Shown here: piece by piece, positions 23,601-34,504 of the stretch
Numbering within the stretch: position 1 is the stretch's first letter
How the letters are laid out: each line of letters begins with the position of its first letter
Assembly: GCA_902729315.2 (NCBI GenBank)
Contig: LR746264.1
Coordinates: 2,465,378-2,529,377 of the forward strand
DNA: 64,000 nucleotides
From: Spirodela intermedia
Lineage: Eukaryota; Streptophyta; Magnoliopsida; Alismatales; Araceae
Direction: 5' to 3'
The notes under the pieces: generated by a model
Told to the model about the DNA's origin: nothing
Seen by the model: the letters and a program-made list of their open reading frames with translations, nothing else
Database searches by the model: none
Position numbers and translations under genes: made by a program

Positions 23601-24999
23601 ATTTTTTGGACAGTTTCTATATTAAAATGATGCTATCAAACTTTTGATTTCTCTAAAGATCCACATGAAATACTTATAATTAAAGAGAATTTATTTAGAT
23701 TTTCAGTTATAATATTAAGTTTGAGTACTTAAATTAACGACAGCTTTTGGCACATTAGTAACTATTCACAAATTGGAATGAATTTAAAGTTTTATTAAAG
23801 GAAAAATATGAAATCATAAAGGCTAGTTTCTCTTTGTTAACATTTTTTAGAAATTTGAAAAAGAATAGTAGTAGAGTATCATGAAGAATTTGAAGTTATG
23901 ACTTCCACACTAAATAAAATTGTAGACAATATATTAGAAACAACCTTCTTAAAAGGACTTTAGACCAAAATTAAAATGAAAATGGTGATCTTTAACTAGA
24001 TCGGATTTCATACAATGATGAGAATGGCATGACAAATTGAGTTTAAAAATGACAACATCAAAAATTATTCTTTGATGAAGAATATTCAACTTTTGATCAA
24101 AAAAATTACATAATTTGGATTTTATTTTTTCCAAAAAAAGAGTAATGGATTATAGATCTATGAGTTGGGATATAGCGAGGGCTTGTTGGACAAATGCCAA
24201 CTAAAGTTATCTCTTAGGGTAATATAGGTTAGGAGGGTGTAGGGACTATGTTATTTTTTTAATAAAAAATATGAGCCTAGACATAAATGTCATACTAAAG
24301 TTCACATGTTAAGAGTAAGGGACAAAGATTAGGAAGATCAAATAATGATGGAGGAAAATTATAAACTTATTCTTATAGTCATGTAGATTTCATTGAAGTC
24401 CTTTGTAATAGAAGCTTCATCCCATGCCTTGAAATTTTGAAGAAAAATCAGTAAAGAAACATTTTGAGTGTTAGTCGACATAAGAGCAACTCATAATTTC
24501 ATCTCCAATTAAATCATCAAAAGACTACATTTACTAGTTCAACCAATTAGAGAAAGAGTTATAATAATAGGTATATGCTCAAGTATTACTATTGAATTTT
24601 CATTAATTATTATTAAAAAATATTGTTCTTCCATTAGCCACAATTGACATTATACTGAGAATGTACTTATAGAACATATGAAAATTTGAGTTAGATTTTA
24701 TTAATTAAACTTTATCTTGTTTGCCGAGAACAAAAAGAGTTATAATGAAAGTGGATAAAAATTTGGAACTTAAAGAATCACAAGTGAAGGCCCTCTCTAG
24801 AATATCTTTCAATAAGAATTTAATGATCAATCCTTTGTTATGGAAGAGGCATGAGTTATACATAAGCCATCTATTTAAGAAGAATATTTACAATGTGAAA
24901 TTTTGCTAGTATTCTACAAACTAGAAAGATTGTCACTTGAGCGTGAGGTAGATCATGTAATTATTTTACAAAAAGACTCACTTGTGACCACTTAGATAC

Positions 25000-26900
25000 C
25001 CTCATTTCTAAAAGAATGAAATTGAAAAGTTGATATGAGACATGCTAGAATATGGGATTGTCATATACTTAAATAGTGGATATAAGATTGTTTGAGAAAA
25101 AAATGTATCTTGATAATTTTGTGCTGATTATATGGCCTTAAATAACGTCACTATTTCTAACATATTTTTTATACCCATCATTTAAGAATTATTTGATAAA
25201 TTAATAGTACAATCATGTTTCTAAGTTAGATCTTAGGTTGTGATATTATCAAATTCGACCTCAAAAGGATAATGTTCATAAGACAATGTTTAAAATGCAC
25301 ACAAATGATTACAAATTAGTAATGTCCTTTGGGTTAAGAAAAACTCAAGCAACTTTTTAATGAGATTACACACAAACAATTTGTGTTATCATTGTTTGAT
25401 AATATTTTGCTATATGACTCCAATTAGATTACACACAAACAACATCTTTATCAAGTGCTCACAATATTCAAAGTATATTAGTTACATGTTACCTCCAACA
25501 AGTGCCAATTTAGAAAAATATAATTTTCTTATTTGTGCCACATCATTTCTTCAAATGAAGTCACCATAGATCATGACAATGTCACAATGGTACTTCAATA
25601 ATTGAAACCTTCTTCTTTCAATGAGTTATAAGGGTTTCTATATTTAATTGAATATTATTGATGCTTTGTCAAAAACTATGAAAGTATAACTTGACCCTTA
25701 ACTCAACTTCTACTCAATGATGGTTTTCAATGAAATAAGACAGCAACTGATACTTGACAAAGGAGATCACCTTACCACTTGTCTTTAAATTATTAGATTT
25801 TAATCATCTAGAGTAGGTGTGCGAGTAGAATTAATGTATTGTCCATGACCCATCTCCTTCTTTAGTCATGCATTGAGTATTACTAAGAGATCACTTTACA
25901 TTTATGAGTTTAAATTAATGGTGATTATCATAGTAATGCTCAAATGAAAACATTATTTGTTGGGTCATAAGTTCATCATCTTTATAGATCATACAAGTAT
26001 CAAATTTATTATATAGCAAAGACAAAACTTAGAATATCAAAAATAGATCTTATTTTTTTATATATTTTGATTTCAAGATTCAATTTAAAGCGGGAGTGGA
26101 AAAAAAAGCTGTTGATGTCCTTTTCCATCATCTAAATCATTTAGTTATTCAACAAATAGAGGTATTGCACCCAGAACTACTAAATACACATCAATTTATT
26201 GAAGAGATCTAAAACGACCTCAAATTGACAAAAGTTACAATAAGAGGTGGCTGAGAATCCCAAGCAATGTCTATAGTATGACTTGCTATAGGGCATGTTA
26301 ACTTATAAGGAGAGGCCATTCTTTTTAAACATTTGTTTTAATTTTATTAATTTTGCATGAATTTCATAATCTAGCAATTGGGGGTCATCCTATGAACTTT
26401 TCAAGAGATTTCACAAAATGTAAAGTGGAGAGGAATGAAATCAATTATCAAAATTATGTAGCTAAATGTCTAAAGTGCTAATAGAATAAATCCGATAATT
26501 TAGTTTTGACGAGTCTTCTCTAACACATTCTTATTCCTACTTGTGTTTGGAAAGATGTTTTTGTAGATTTTGTTGAGAGAATGTCCCTCCCCTCTCAAAC
26601 GGGTTCAATTGTATTCTAGTTGTGGTGGACCATTTTAGCAAATATTATTACTTCTCTGGTGTTCAACACCCATTTACAACACCTTAAGTTGCTCAAGTTT
26701 TCATTAGAGACTATATACATTTACATGGTATTCCAACTTCAATTATGTCAAATAGAAAAAATGTTTTCTTAGGTGTTTTTTAGATTGAAATATTTAGATC
26801 ACAAGTAATGTTTCTTTGGTGAATCATATTTTATCACCCAGAATCCGATGGTCAAACATAAGTGATGAATCATAGGTTAAAGGCACGCACATGCTGTTTT
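25000..26900 (+). pseudogene. Decayed gypsy pol (reverse transcriptase, RNase H, integrase)
   Basis: Translated pieces in shifting frames match the standard domain order. The RT part includes FCADYMALNNV, a degenerate SKLDL near 25220 and MSFGLRKTQATF near 25323. RNase H shows KWKHYLLGHKFIIFIDHTSIKF, and integrase HFSKYYYFSG followed by HGIPTSIMSN. Stop codons and frameshifts occur throughout. Confidence 0.85.
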
Positions 26901-27585
26901 GCAAGTGAACAACCCAAACAATGATTTAAGTATCAATTATGAGTAGAATATTGATATAATACTAATTATAACCCCTCCAATAACTTTACCCTCCATTAAA
27001 ATTATTTATAGTAGAAACCCTCTAACAATACTTAATGTTAACAATCATCCTCCATGTCATGATGAAGTGGGACACCAATTATTAGCATGAGATGTTCTTA
27101 TGAATCAACTAAAGACTCATCTTTTATAGACAAAATTGTTCATGAAATTGACTATTGATAAGCATTGTTAAAATGTGAATCTCTCCTTGGGTGATTGGGT
27201 TTATTTGAGGCTAAAACCATATAGGTAACAGTCAGTAAACCATTGGCCTGATACTAAATTAGCTCATTTTTTTGGCCTTAAAAAGTCTTGGAAAAGTTGT
27301 CATTGTGACTTATTATTTGGAATGATCGACATATGTATTAATTTATCCAATTTTTCATGTGTCACAGTTAAAATGGACATTACACATGGAGCCGATATTG
27401 ACCACTAGTTAGATGATGAATTATAATGGACAACTACACTAGGTAATATTCTTGCTACCCATCAAAGACCTCGTGGCTTGAAAGTTCATGTCCAGTGAAA
27501 AAATCAATTGACTTCAACTACAACTTGAAAATTGGCCCAAAAAAATCACCATAATTTTCTCTCTTTTCCCCTTAGAGACAAGGTG

Positions 27586-27604
27586 AAAGTCATGGGGGGA
27601 GTGT
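27586..27604 (+). other. Polypurine tract region
   Basis: 'gtcatggggggagtgt' immediately precedes the 3' LTR, in the normal place for the plus-strand primer. Confidence 0.65.
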
Positions 27605-28105
27605 TGATGGGTTTCTAATTAAAACTGGTCCACCTACTAAAAAAAGAAGTGGAGGAAGGGGAGTTCCTCGACTAGAGTTGACAACACTTAAAGGACATCT
27701 ATTTAATCTATGGTTCAACTATCATAACAATCGAGTGAAGGGACACCATTGGTGGATTCACTTATTAGTGAATCCAAATTGAAGCTGATTCTAGAAGGAT
27801 ATTGTATGGGGAAGTCATTAGTCAAACAGATCACCAGTTGAATAAGAGTATAACCGAACAACTGTTTAAATGTCCTAATTATCAATTAGCAGCTTCTAAA
27901 AAGTCTGAAGCAGTCTATAAATAGTTGAGGTGAGGGAAATCTTGAGGCAAAACATATGAGTGATTGACTGTATTTTCTTTTCTTTTCTCATCTTTCTCTG
28001 AAAAATCTATTGAGTTTCATTCGAGGGCTTCCTTCGCTTGTACTCTTATGAGATAGCAATAGAACCGTTCTTCTATTCTTTCTGAGTATTTATGGGGTCT
28101 TATCA
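27605..28105 (+). repeat. 3' LTR
   Basis: 501 bp starting TGATGGG and ending TATCA, followed directly by the GCCAT target duplication and resumed GH3 exon 1 homology. It shares 'tctataaatagttg' and 'gcttgtactcttatgagat' with the 5' LTR. Confidence 0.92.
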
Positions 28106-28292
28106 GCCATCTGGCCGATCTTCTCGGCTGATGAGGTCCCTCACGGAGTCTTTCACCGGCTGGCGAGAGTCCCTGTATTTGAGCGGCGCCGCCGCCGCCG
28201 CTCCTCCGGTGGTCGTTGCCGGGAGCCCAGGAAGACCACGAGCCCTACTAGGGTATCCTCCAGCCTCCCGCCCGCGCCGTCGTCACCGCCAT
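28106..28292 (-). pseudogene. GH3 exo-glucanase pseudogene, 5' section of exon 1
   Basis: The 5' part of GH3 exon 1, beginning with an ATG at 28292 that matches the intact gene's start at 13199 and running to the retroelement. It continues the pseudogene fragment at 19497-20976; the GCCAT at both edges is the target duplication. Homology to the intact exon (for example around [13 protein letters not shown]) is reduced by substitutions and a short deletion. Confidence 0.88.
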
Positions 28293-28645
28293 CACCGTGT
28301 CCTGTTCAAAGAATACCCGTCAACAGAGGAAAAACCCTTGCGAATCCTCAACGGCTGATCGGCATTGCCGGCCAACTTCTGCGCTGTGGCCTGCCCTTTG
28401 AGGTGAGAAAACAGGCGCCTTTTAAGACAGAAAGATGAGAGAAGACGGCGAACCCGTTCTCTTTCTCGCGACCCGGGACAAGTGTCGGTCGCTGGTCCAG
28501 CAACGACAAGCGTGCGGCAACACAGGGTCATGAAGAGAGCGAGAGGAGCGAAAGAGAAAGAGTTTGACAGAGTTCAAGCGTCAGCAAGCTCGGCAGCCCT
28601 GGCCGTGGCGACAGCCGGAGAGGCGGCCACCGTGAACGGCGGCTT
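28293..28645. other. Gap between aldehyde oxidase 2 and the GH3 pseudogene
   Basis: It aligns with 13200-13592 of unit A at roughly 80 % by eye with several indels. In unit A the same interval serves as the aldehyde oxidase 3' flank and the GH3 promoter. The unit A sequence 'cttttaagaga' near 13335 may be a TATA-like element on the minus strand; a similar 'ccttttaagac' is present here. Confidence 0.6.
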
Positions 28646-28888
28646 TCAGCGGCAGAGGGCGGCCTCCAAGTGCCTCTCCACGTTGTCGTAGCCGCAGAGC
28701 TTCTTGACCACCGGCATGGTGGCCGGGACGTCCAGCTGGAACACGGCCGGCGGCGGTTCCGGCCCCCCCAGCGCCGCCAGCTCCTTCCTCGCCTCTCTGA
28801 TCGCCTCCCTCGTCGCGCAGTGCACTGACACCGACAGCAGCAGCGGCGGCTCTCCCGACGCTGCACCCCCACAACACACACCATCCAT

Positions 28889-28929
<41 letters not shown>

Positions 28930-31704
28930 ATAAGTGGGCAGCAGCGACCTTTGGAGGAGAGGACCCGGTGCTGGTGGTGGCCGGAGCTGATGAGCTCGAC
29001 GTTGAACTGCTTGGGGATGGTGTCGACGGTGGGGATCTTGTAATCCCAGGTGCCCTCCGTGGTCACGAGCCCCTCCGAGTTCGAGACGTATTCTTCCGAC
29101 ATGAAGAACCCAAGTCCCTGGACGAAGGCGCCCTCGATCTGAGAGAACGAGAGAGAGAGAGAGACAGAGGAAGAGGGATTAGGGTTTCACTCTTCTTCTT
29201 CTTCTCCTTCATCTCCGTCGCTAGTGCCGCCGCTGATTAAGGCTTCTGAAGTCAAACCTGTCCGAGGTCGACGGCGGGGTTCAAACTCCGGCCGCCGTCG
29301 TAGGCGAGGTCCGAGCGCAGGATCTTCGTCGCGCCGGTGAGAAGATCGACCTCCACCTGATGATGACGTCAAACGTCTCAGAACAATCCCGAAAAAGAAA
29401 GATCGATCATCCATCTTCTTCCGCGGATCTCGGAGGAGAACTGCCTACCTCGCTCACGGCGGCGCCGTAATTTATATACCTGACGGCTTGGCCCTGGGGA
29501 CAGAACAGAGTACTCGCCGACAAGTTCACCGACACCATCGCCGCCTGCAAAACAGATGGTGAGGTGGTGTCGTCGCCGTTGACTTTTCAGAGCTTGATCG
29601 ATCGATTTGTTTGATTGACTGATTTACCTGTCCGATCAGAAGGTCCCAGGTGAGGGAGGACCCCAACTGCTCGAGGAGCCTATTCTTGAGCGGCATGAGG
29701 CGGGCCACCAGCTCGTTGCAGGCGATGCGCACGGCCTCACAGCTCGACTCGGAGGTGGTGCTGCCGGCGGTGAATCCCCCCTGAATCAAGCTCAGCGAGT
29801 CAGCCTGTACGACCCGCACACGATGGAGAAGGTCAACGCCACCCCCCTCGTCCAAAAGGTGGCCGAGGGCGTACGCCGCCATCTGCGCCACCTTGGTCCA
29901 GAGCCCCTGGCCCAGCTCCACGCCGCCGACCTCGACGACGACGGAACCATCGCCGAGGACTCCGACCTTCGCCGGTGTCGGCCGCAAGGACACCGGCTGC
30001 AAGATGGGCACGTGAGAGATCCCCCGCTTCCGCCACCGGTTCTCCCCATTAAACCGCCGGACCTCCTCCCGGCGACGGCGGAGCTCCGCCGTCGCCACCA
30101 CCCGGGAGAAGACCGCCGGCAGGGTGAACTCCGGCGGGTCGCCGGCGCTGGGCCCGTGGAACCGCCGGAGGCTGTCGAAGGTGTGCATGTTGACCTCCCT
30201 GACTGCCTCTGGGTCGACGGCGAGCTCGTCGGCGACGTGCTCCACCACCGCCTCGGCGATGAAGGTCCCCTGGACCTCCCCGGGACCGCGCATGGCGGAC
30301 CTCGTGGGGCGGTTCGTCTTGCAGATCTTGAAGTCCATGGAGAGCGCTCCCCAGTCGTACTTCTTCAGAGCTCCCGAGATGTTCAGCGGCATGATCGGGC
30401 TCAAGTCCGGCGTCGCCCCCCCGTCGACGAGGATCTCCGTTCGCAGCGCCGTGATCTTCCCCGTCTCCTTGAACCCCACCGAATAGCTCACCTTCATCGG
30501 GTGGCGCCCGCCCGCCACCACCATGTCCGTTTTCCTGTCCAGGTACATGCGCACAGGCCGCCGGAGCTTGAACGCCGCCAGCGCGCACGCCGTCGCCACC
30601 TGCACTACCAGCGGCGGCGATAATGGCGAGCACCAGCGACAAAGTCCGAGCAGCGGGGGTGGAAATGGCGAGCAGCGGCGGCGGAGGGGGGCTTACGGGG
30701 ATGGAGCGAACGGCCTTGCCACCGAATCCGCCGCCGACGCGGCGGGTGATGACGCGGACGTTGTGCTGCGGGAGACCGAGGCACTGTGCGATGATCTTCT
30801 GCGTCCGCTCGGGGGACTGCGAGGAGCTGTACACCACCATGCAGTCATCCTCGTCGGGGACGGCCAGCGCCGTCTGCGTCTCCATGTAGAAGTAGTACTG
30901 AGACCCAAGAACGATCTGAAGAATAGAACAAAGTCAAAACCAAAAGTCAACCCTTAAACACTCTCTCTCTCTCCTTATTCTTTATCACCTGGGCAGAGAG
31001 GATCTTCCGGTCGGCCTCCTCCATCGCTTGGTCAAAGTCCCCGACGGAGGCGGGCTGGAGGAATGGCGGCATATCAAAGAGGCTGTTCCTCTCCACGGCC
31101 TCCTCCACCGACATGATAGGCGGCGGCCCGGTGATCTCGCCTTCGTAGACAACCTCCGCCTTCCGAGCGATGGCATTGGCCGCTCTCTGGGTCTCTGCAA
31201 CCTGCAAGGTCAACTCACGAGGTCAACCCCCTCTCTCTCTCTCTCTCTTTCTTCCCTCACTGGAATCAAGTCAAAACAAAGCAAAAGGAGTTACCACGAG
31301 GCCGAGGGGTTGACCAGCATAGTCAGCGCAAGAAGATCCGAAGAGCGGGTCATCGCCTAAGATGGCCATGATCCCGGCCCCGATATTCTTCCCGCCGCTA
31401 GGGATATCCCTCACAGAGATAAACGAGACGGGTTCCTCCGTTGCCGCCGCCGTCTGGTTCTTCAGGTTGACCTCCTTCACCGGCACCAGCGGCCTCGTGC
31501 CGTACACGAAAGCCCCATGCAGACAACCTATCGGGGACGGTATGTCGTCCACATACACCGCCTCCCCTGAAAAGGTCAGACCCCAGGAGCAAGCACAAAG
31601 TCAACCGAGATTTCCTAATAAGTTCGTCCATCTAACCTGGGTTTTTCCATTTTTTTACTAACTTAAAGCAGATATAGTAGAGATGGAGTTTCTGGTCAAC
31701 GGGA

Positions 31705-31747
<43 letters not shown>

Positions 31748-33788
31748 TACCGGAGGCTTGGATCTCCGCGCCGACTTTCTTCACTGCCTGGCCGACGGGA
31801 TGATACTCTGTGCTGCTCCCTTCGATCGCCTGCCTCGAGGGTGGAAGCTTCTCCCGTTGACTGCCCGATCGATCGACGGCGGAGACCTCGCCGTTTGAGA
31901 ACGAAATGTGCTCATTCTGGAATCCGGTGCTTAAAAGCAGGGTCTCCTTCTCTCCAGCAACTGCTCTCACTGATCCTCCTCCGCCGTGTTCTTCCTCGAG
32001 CTGCAGGAGGAACTTGAAGAGGAAACCGGCGGCGGCGCTGACTCTGTAAGATGCGTGATCAGTGCCTTCCTCCGGCGAAATATCTTCTCTTAGTAATCTG
32101 ATCACTTCCAGCATGACGCCGGAGTTGACCGGCTTGCCGGTGAGGAATTCCTCGACCTTCTTGGCTCGGGTGGCGTGCCGCCCGCCGTAGGCTCCGAAAG
32201 CCAGCCGCAAGCTCTCCACGACGGGCCCTCCAGAGGCCTCTCCGGCGGCGACACGGGCCAGGAAGGCGGCGTTGACGTAGGCGACGGCGTTCCCAAGTTC
32301 CCGGGGCGCCGCCCTGAAGGTCTCGAACACTAACTTTGACTTTCTCTCTCCTCCGGCGGACTCCGCCCAGCTGGGAAGCCTCACACTAAGCAGCAACTTC
32401 CCGGCGTCGATGGGGGGCATCTCGAAGAACTCCTCTAGAGAGAGAAGCGACCTCTGACAACCGACCTGTATGGAGACAGACGCGCCAGCGCCGAGGAAGA
32501 TGGTGGCGACGTCCGACGGGAACTTCCCCCTCTGCGCCATGACGAGGTTGCCGCCGATGCTCGCCGTGTTGCGGACGAACTCGGCGGCCACCTTCCTCAG
32601 ATGGGTGGCGAGCTTGCAGAAGACGGCGCCTCCCTCTCTCTCCAGAGCTACGGCGGCGCGGGAGATGCTCACCGCCGCCCCGATCTCCACAAACCCGGCG
32701 GGGTCGCCTCCTCTGATCTCGTTCAGCTCCGGGATCAGCCTGAGGTCAACGTACCTGTCGTAGCGGTCCACCTCCTTGTACACGCCGGCGGCGGTGTTGC
32801 CGGCGACCAGCTTCAGGCGGTTCCCAGGCCCTTCCGATCTCAGAATGCTGTGCAACTCGCCCAGACTTTTGGGAGCATACCAGGAGCCGACGAAGCTCGA
32901 GGCTATGGCGGACTGTGGAATCTCAGAGGCTGAATCCAACAAGGACGCCTTGATCTCGGCTTTCAGGAAGTCCGGGAAGGTGCCAATGCCGCCGCCGAGG
33001 GAGTAGGAGGGGAGCATGTCGACGGCGGCGGCGCCGGCCTTGGTGGTCTCCCCCCGCCGCCAGAAGGAGTTGAGCCCCAGGTCCTCGAGGTCAACGTCGC
33101 CGGCGAAGCTCTTGCAGACGTCGACGATGGGGCGGTAGCCGGTGCAGCGACAGAGGTTGCCGGCGACGGCCTTCTCGGCTTCGGCGACGGTGAGCTTGGA
33201 GAAGCCAGGCGGCGGATCCGGCCGGCGGGGGGCCTTGTCGGCGTTGACCAGGGCGGAGAAGATGGACATGCAGACACCGGGTGTGCAGAACCCGCACTGC
33301 GAGGCATGAAATCCGGCGATCCTCCGGTGAATCGGGTGGAACCCGCCGCTGCCCTTCGAGCTTCCGAGGCCCTCGGTGGTGGTGACGGAGCAGAGGTGGA
33401 CGCTGCACAGGAGGGTGAGGCAGGAGCTCACTGAGAGATCCTCAATTTCCCCTGAAACGGGGTCGTATTTCGAGAGGAGGACGACGCAGGCCCCGCATCC
33501 CCCTAGAAAAGGGTAAAAAACCGGCAGATTGAAGAATGACAATGGAGGAAGGAAAACCAGAAAACCCTAGCGACCTAAAAGTTCTACCGATTTTCCCGGA
33601 CGGATGGGCGAACCAGAAAACCCTAGCTGGAGGAAGAAGGGGAGACATCTACCGTCTCCGCAGCCGAGCTTGGCCCCCTTGTAGCTCGTCCGGGTCCGCA
33701 AGAACTCGAGCAAGGTGGTGGTCGGGTCGACGCTCGCGAGCTCGAACCTCTCGCCATTAATGGCGAAAACCAGGCTCTGGGCCTTCAT
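28646..33788 (-). CDS. AO: Aldehyde oxidase (molybdenum hydroxylase), copy 2
   Basis: Ten exons matching copy 1: 33788-33653, 33502-31751, 31566-31295, 31201-30989, 30915-30697, 30599-29628, 29544-29449, 29356-29258, 29138-28949 and 28860-28646; about 1387 residues. All Fe-S cysteines, the FAD loop, molybdopterin motifs and catalytic Glu (ASGEPPLLL) are present, so it should be functional. Differences from copy 1 are few and clustered: two extra residues in exon 3 ([12 protein letters not shown] against [10 protein letters not shown]), SPERTQ against CPEQSQ in exon 5, [10 protein letters not shown] against [10 protein letters not shown] in exon 6, and an LCR rather than LRR C-terminus. The upstream ATG used for copy 1 (18767) is absent here, so translation should start at the Met of MKAQSLVF. 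Substrate unknown, as for copy 1. Confidence 0.93.
28891..28923. repeat. (GA)n microsatellite in aldehyde oxidase 2 intron 9
   Basis: Equivalent to 13838-13871 in copy 1, with no detectable length change. Confidence 0.9.
31711..31745. repeat. (GA)n microsatellite in aldehyde oxidase 2 intron 2
   Basis: About 35 bp right after the intron donor in the sense direction, 16 bp shorter than the copy 1 equivalent. Confidence 0.9.
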
Positions 33789-34504
33789 CTCCCGCCGCTG
33801 CCGATGCTCCACCACTCCGCTTAGCGGCCCCCTACAACTTCGCCGGCCAAGAAGAGGGCAGTCGACTTTATCGCCATCCCCTCCGTCAATTCCACGGCGG
33901 AACCCTTTCTCCGGTGGGGCCTAGGGAGGATGACCCTGCCGACGGCGATGGCGACGTGGAGTCCGTCGCCTCCAAGAATTTCTGAGGCAATAGGGGCGGC
34001 CGGACTCGAATTACGGCCCAGGTGTTGGTCTAATCTCCTTCAGTAAGACCCAGCAATTACGCGCCGTCTTTCACAAATGGGCGACTGATCGTAAGATACT
34101 AGTGCCATTTCCGTGGGTTTCAGAGAGAGAGAGAGAGAGCTGGACGGAGGGATCGCGGATCAACCGAAGCCCTTCCCCTCTCTTACTGACACATGTACGG
34201 CGACACAGGCGGGTGTTTTCACGGGAAGTCAACATTTAGGACCAACCAGAAATAGGTGACAGCTGGTCGTCATATTACCGTTCTCCTGAGATCTGGGACA
34301 CGAATCTTGCCGATTTCGTGCAATGGTTACGATAGATTTGAGTAGTCCTTCTGGGCCGATCATCTACACGCCCCATGCGTTGACTCCTGTAATAACATCA
34401 CTAGGGCAGTAGGGGGGATGTCAACGCTCTGAACAATCCCTCTGATGGGTATTACGCATTAGGGATGTACAACTCTGACTAATGTACAAGAGGGGGACGG
34501 AGGA
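33789..34504. other. Upstream region of aldehyde oxidase 2 and 3' flank of the ankyrin-RCC1 gene
   Basis: 33789-34255 is diverged unit B homology to the region upstream of copy 1. 34256-34504 is unique and should carry the 3'UTR of the next minus-strand gene. A short GA tract lies at 34124-34139. No gene seen. Confidence 0.65.

Larger units (their letters stand above)
20977..28105 (+). mobile_element. Ty3/gypsy-type LTR retrotransposon, decayed
   Basis: The element is 7129 bp, bounded by related LTRs starting TGATGGGTTTCT and ending TATCG or TATCA, with a 5-bp target duplication GCCAT at 20972-20976 and 28106-28110. A primer-binding site resembling initiator-Met tRNA follows the 5' LTR and a G-rich polypurine tract precedes the 3' LTR. 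Coding traces in plus orientation run in gypsy order: gag-like (~23850-24070), protease-like with a degenerate ATHNF (~24475), reverse transcriptase (CADYMALNNVTIS, ~25110), RNase H (YEFKLMVIIIVMLKWKHYLLG, ~25890 onward), integrase (VVVDHFSKYYYFSGVQHPF, ~26610) and a late GDWVYLRLKPYR (~27195). Frames are broken by many stops, so it is not autonomous. The LTRs differ at roughly one base in five by eye, suggesting an old insertion. Confidence 0.93.
19497..34255. repeat. Tandem segmental duplication, unit B (with retroelement insertion)
   Basis: Second copy of the GH3 + aldehyde oxidase block. Without the 7.1-kb element it is ~7.6 kb, shorter than unit A mainly through a deletion in the GH3 part. 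The aldehyde oxidase part is intact. Confidence 0.85.

Noticed and set aside
19497-28292. Second functional GH3 gene
   Set aside because: Exons 7 and 8 are missing, exon 9 is cut, exon 4 is frameshifted, the intron 1 acceptor is lost and a retroelement sits in exon 1.
28646-33788. Aldehyde oxidase copy 2 as an assembly artefact of copy 1
   Set aside because: Flanks differ, a 6-bp coding insertion and clustered substitutions are present, and the units are separated by a retroelement. An artefact cannot be fully excluded without reads.
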